Part shown: positions 4,154 through 5,433 of the stretch, one piece after another
How the letters are laid out: each line of letters starts with the position of its first letter
Numbering within the stretch: position 1 is the stretch's first letter
Assembly (NCBI GenBank): GCA_947302185.1
Contig: CAMYVI010000183.1
Coordinates: forward strand, 1-5,433
Direction of reading: 5' to 3'
Source of the DNA: an uncultured Lachnospiraceae bacterium
Lineage (GTDB): Bacteria > Bacillota_A > Clostridia > Lachnospirales > Lachnospiraceae
DNA length: 5,433 bases
Position numbers and translations under genes: made by a program
The notes under the pieces: generated by a model
Seen by the model: only the letters and a program-made list of their open reading frames with translations
The model's database searches: none
Told to the model about the DNA's origin: nothing

Positions 4154-5433
4154 TCAAATCGGACTCACCCCTATCGTCATCTCCTCCAGCACGTCAAGCA
4201 GCACCCTCACCGTATCGAGCGATGTAAACATCGTAACCCTGTGCTCACTGGCACATTTTCGTATAGCCACCCCGTCCTCGTAGTGAACCCCGGACAAAAT
4301 CGCACGCGTGTTTACCACATAGCTCACATAGCCCGCCCGGATAGAATCCAGAATCTCCGTGCTCCCCTCGCTCAGCTTCCTTCTCAGCCTGACTCTGACT
4401 CCGTGATCCCTCATATATTCCGCAGTCATGGTCGTCGCCTCGAGATTGAACCCCAGGTCATAGAACCGCTTTGCGAGCGGCAGCGCCTCTTCCTTATCCT
4501 CATCGGCAAGCGTGAAGATGACGGTTCCGTAATTCTGAATATTTATCCCTGCCGCCACGAGCGCTTTATACATGGCGCGATGCAGCCTTTTATCATAGCC
4601 TATGGCTTCTCCCGTGGACTTCATCTCCGGAGAAAGGTAGGCGTCCATTCCGGATAATTTTGAAAATGAAAATACCGGCACCTTCACGAACCACATCCGT
4701 TCCGGCTGCGCAAATGCACCGTCCGTTTTCACTATTCCCTGCTCCCTCAAAGAAATTCCCAGGCTGACCCCGGTCGCAATGTCCGGAAGCGGATACCCGG
4801 TCGCTTTAGAAAGGAAAGGCACCGTCCTCGAAGATCTCGGATTGACCTCTATAATATAGACCTCCTCGTTTTGATCCACGATGAACTGTATATTGAAAAG
4901 TCCTCTGATGCCGATGCCGAGACCCAGCCTACGCGTATAATCCCTGATGGTATCCTGCACCTTCCCGGATACGCTGAAAGTAGGATACACACTGATAGAA
5001 TCTCCCGAATGAATTCCCGTCCTCTCGACCAGCTCCATAATACCCGGAATAAATACATCCGTCCCGTCGCAAATTGCATCTACTTCGAGTTCTTTTCCGC
5101 TGATATAGCGGTCAACGAGAACCGGCTTATCCTCGTCTATTTCGACAGCCGTCCGCAGATAATGTCTCAAATCCTTCTCCTTGGACACAATCTGCATAGC
5201 CCTTCCGCCGAGCACAAAGCTCGGTCTCACAAGTACAGGGTAACCGATCGAAGCCGCAGCTTTGACGCCCTCTTCGATATCGGTAACGGCACATCCCTTC
5301 GGCTCCGGAATTTCAAGATCTATGAGCAGTTTCTCGAAGCAGTCTCTGTCCTCGGCTCTCCTGATTGCCTCGCAGTCGGTCCCGATCAATTTCACACCCC
5401 GCCTCTCGAGAGGCTCGGCGAGATTGACCGCAG
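4154..5433 (-). CDS. carB: Carbamoyl-phosphate synthase large subunit, C-terminal part (cut by the right window edge)
   Basis: This is the 3' portion of carB. The enzyme makes carbamoyl phosphate from bicarbonate, glutamine-derived ammonia and two ATP in the cytoplasm, working with the small subunit CarA, and feeds pyrimidine and arginine synthesis. About 425 residues are visible, roughly the last 40 percent of a protein usually near 1,070 residues. The frame runs on through the window edge (AVNLAEPLERRGVKLIGTD), so the GTG at 5395 is an internal valine and not a start. Visible parts, in order: the second ATP-grasp domain (carbamoyl-phosphate synthetic half), with AEDR, VRPSFVLGGRAM, ELEVDAICDG, HSGDS and the metal/ATP-binding segment EVNPRSSRTVPF; then, after SPEMKSTGEAIG, a C-terminal MGS-like allosteric domain, where effectors such as UMP or ornithine bind in relatives. 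No key residue seems missing here. The stop codon lies 10 bp from the palindrome at 4067-4143. Identity is near certain; which paralogue (arginine or pyrimidine type) cannot be told. Confidence 0.96.
   Translation of the reverse strand, partial: AVNLAEPLERRGVKLIGTDCEAIRRAEDRDCFEKLLIDLEIPEPKGCAVTDIEEGVKAAASIGYPVLVRPSFVLGGRAMQIVSKEKDLRHYLRTAVEIDEDKPVLVDRYISGKELEVDAICDGTDVFIPGIMELVERTGIHSGDSISVYPTFSVSGKVQDTIRDYTRRLGLGIGIRGLFNIQFIVDQNEEVYIIEVNPRSSRTVPFLSKATGYPLPDIATGVSLGISLREQGIVKTDGAFAQPERMWFVKVPVFSFSKLSGMDAYLSPEMKSTGEAIGYDKRLHRAMYKALVAAGINIQNYGTVIFTLADEDKEEALPLAKRFYDLGFNLEATTMTAEYMRDHGVRVRLRRKLSEGSTEILDSIRAGYVSYVVNTRAILSGVHYEDGVAIRKCASEHRVTMFTSLDTVRVLLDVLEEMTIGVSPI

Noticed and set aside
3962..4657. 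Plus-strand open frame of 231 codons
   Set aside because: It runs across the palindrome and lies antisense to carB and the helicase, which both have clear family motifs; its protein has no recognisable feature and it lacks a good ribosome site.
5393..5395. GTG as a possible start of a separate 413-residue protein
   Set aside because: The frame and CarB similarity continue upstream through the window edge (NLAEPLERRGVKLIGTD), so this is an internal codon.

Overview
The window looks like chromosomal DNA from a Gram-positive anaerobe, most likely a member of the Clostridia/Bacillota. The clues are a lipoprotein signal with a long Ala/Thr/Glu/Ser/Asp linker, a strong AGGAG ribosome site, SigA-type promoters and the style of the carB and UvrD-like proteins. 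This assignment is an inference, since nothing in the window fixes the species. All three protein genes lie on the minus strand, so they read right to left.

From right to left: (1) The 3' part of carB, the large subunit of carbamoyl-phosphate synthase, enters over the right edge and ends at 4154. (2) A 77-bp perfect palindrome at 4067-4143 follows, only 10 bp beyond the carB stop codon. (3) Next comes a UvrD/PcrA-type superfamily 1 helicase (2102-4042). Its frame is open for 646 codons, but it has lost its N-terminus, including the Walker A ATP-binding loop. Family-like sequence stops at the palindrome, so the gene appears cut there. (4) A rearranged intergenic region lies at 1734-2101. The helicase tail plus the promoter region of the next gene is tandemly duplicated, and one copy carries an extra 105 bp that forms a second large hairpin with the same core as the first palindrome. 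(5) A complete lipoprotein of the P1/DmpA/NylC self-cleaving peptidase family follows (387-1733), with its own ribosome site and an intrinsic terminator at about 264-318. (6) The left end (1-263) has no gene. It holds a good leftward promoter (TTGACG-17-TATAAC) with a perfect 12-bp LacI/PurR-type operator just downstream, probably controlling a gene beyond the left edge.

The genes do not form an obvious pathway. CarB makes carbamoyl phosphate for pyrimidines and arginine, the helicase would act in DNA repair but is probably inactive, and the peptidase is an exported enzyme. What connects them is repeat-driven remodelling: two hairpin elements sharing the core GGGACGGTTCTTA lie at the two ends of the helicase gene, each at a rearrangement scar. 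I see no CRISPR array, tRNA, rRNA, transposase gene or defence system. The most noteworthy signals are the repeats with their scars and the regulated promoter at the left edge.
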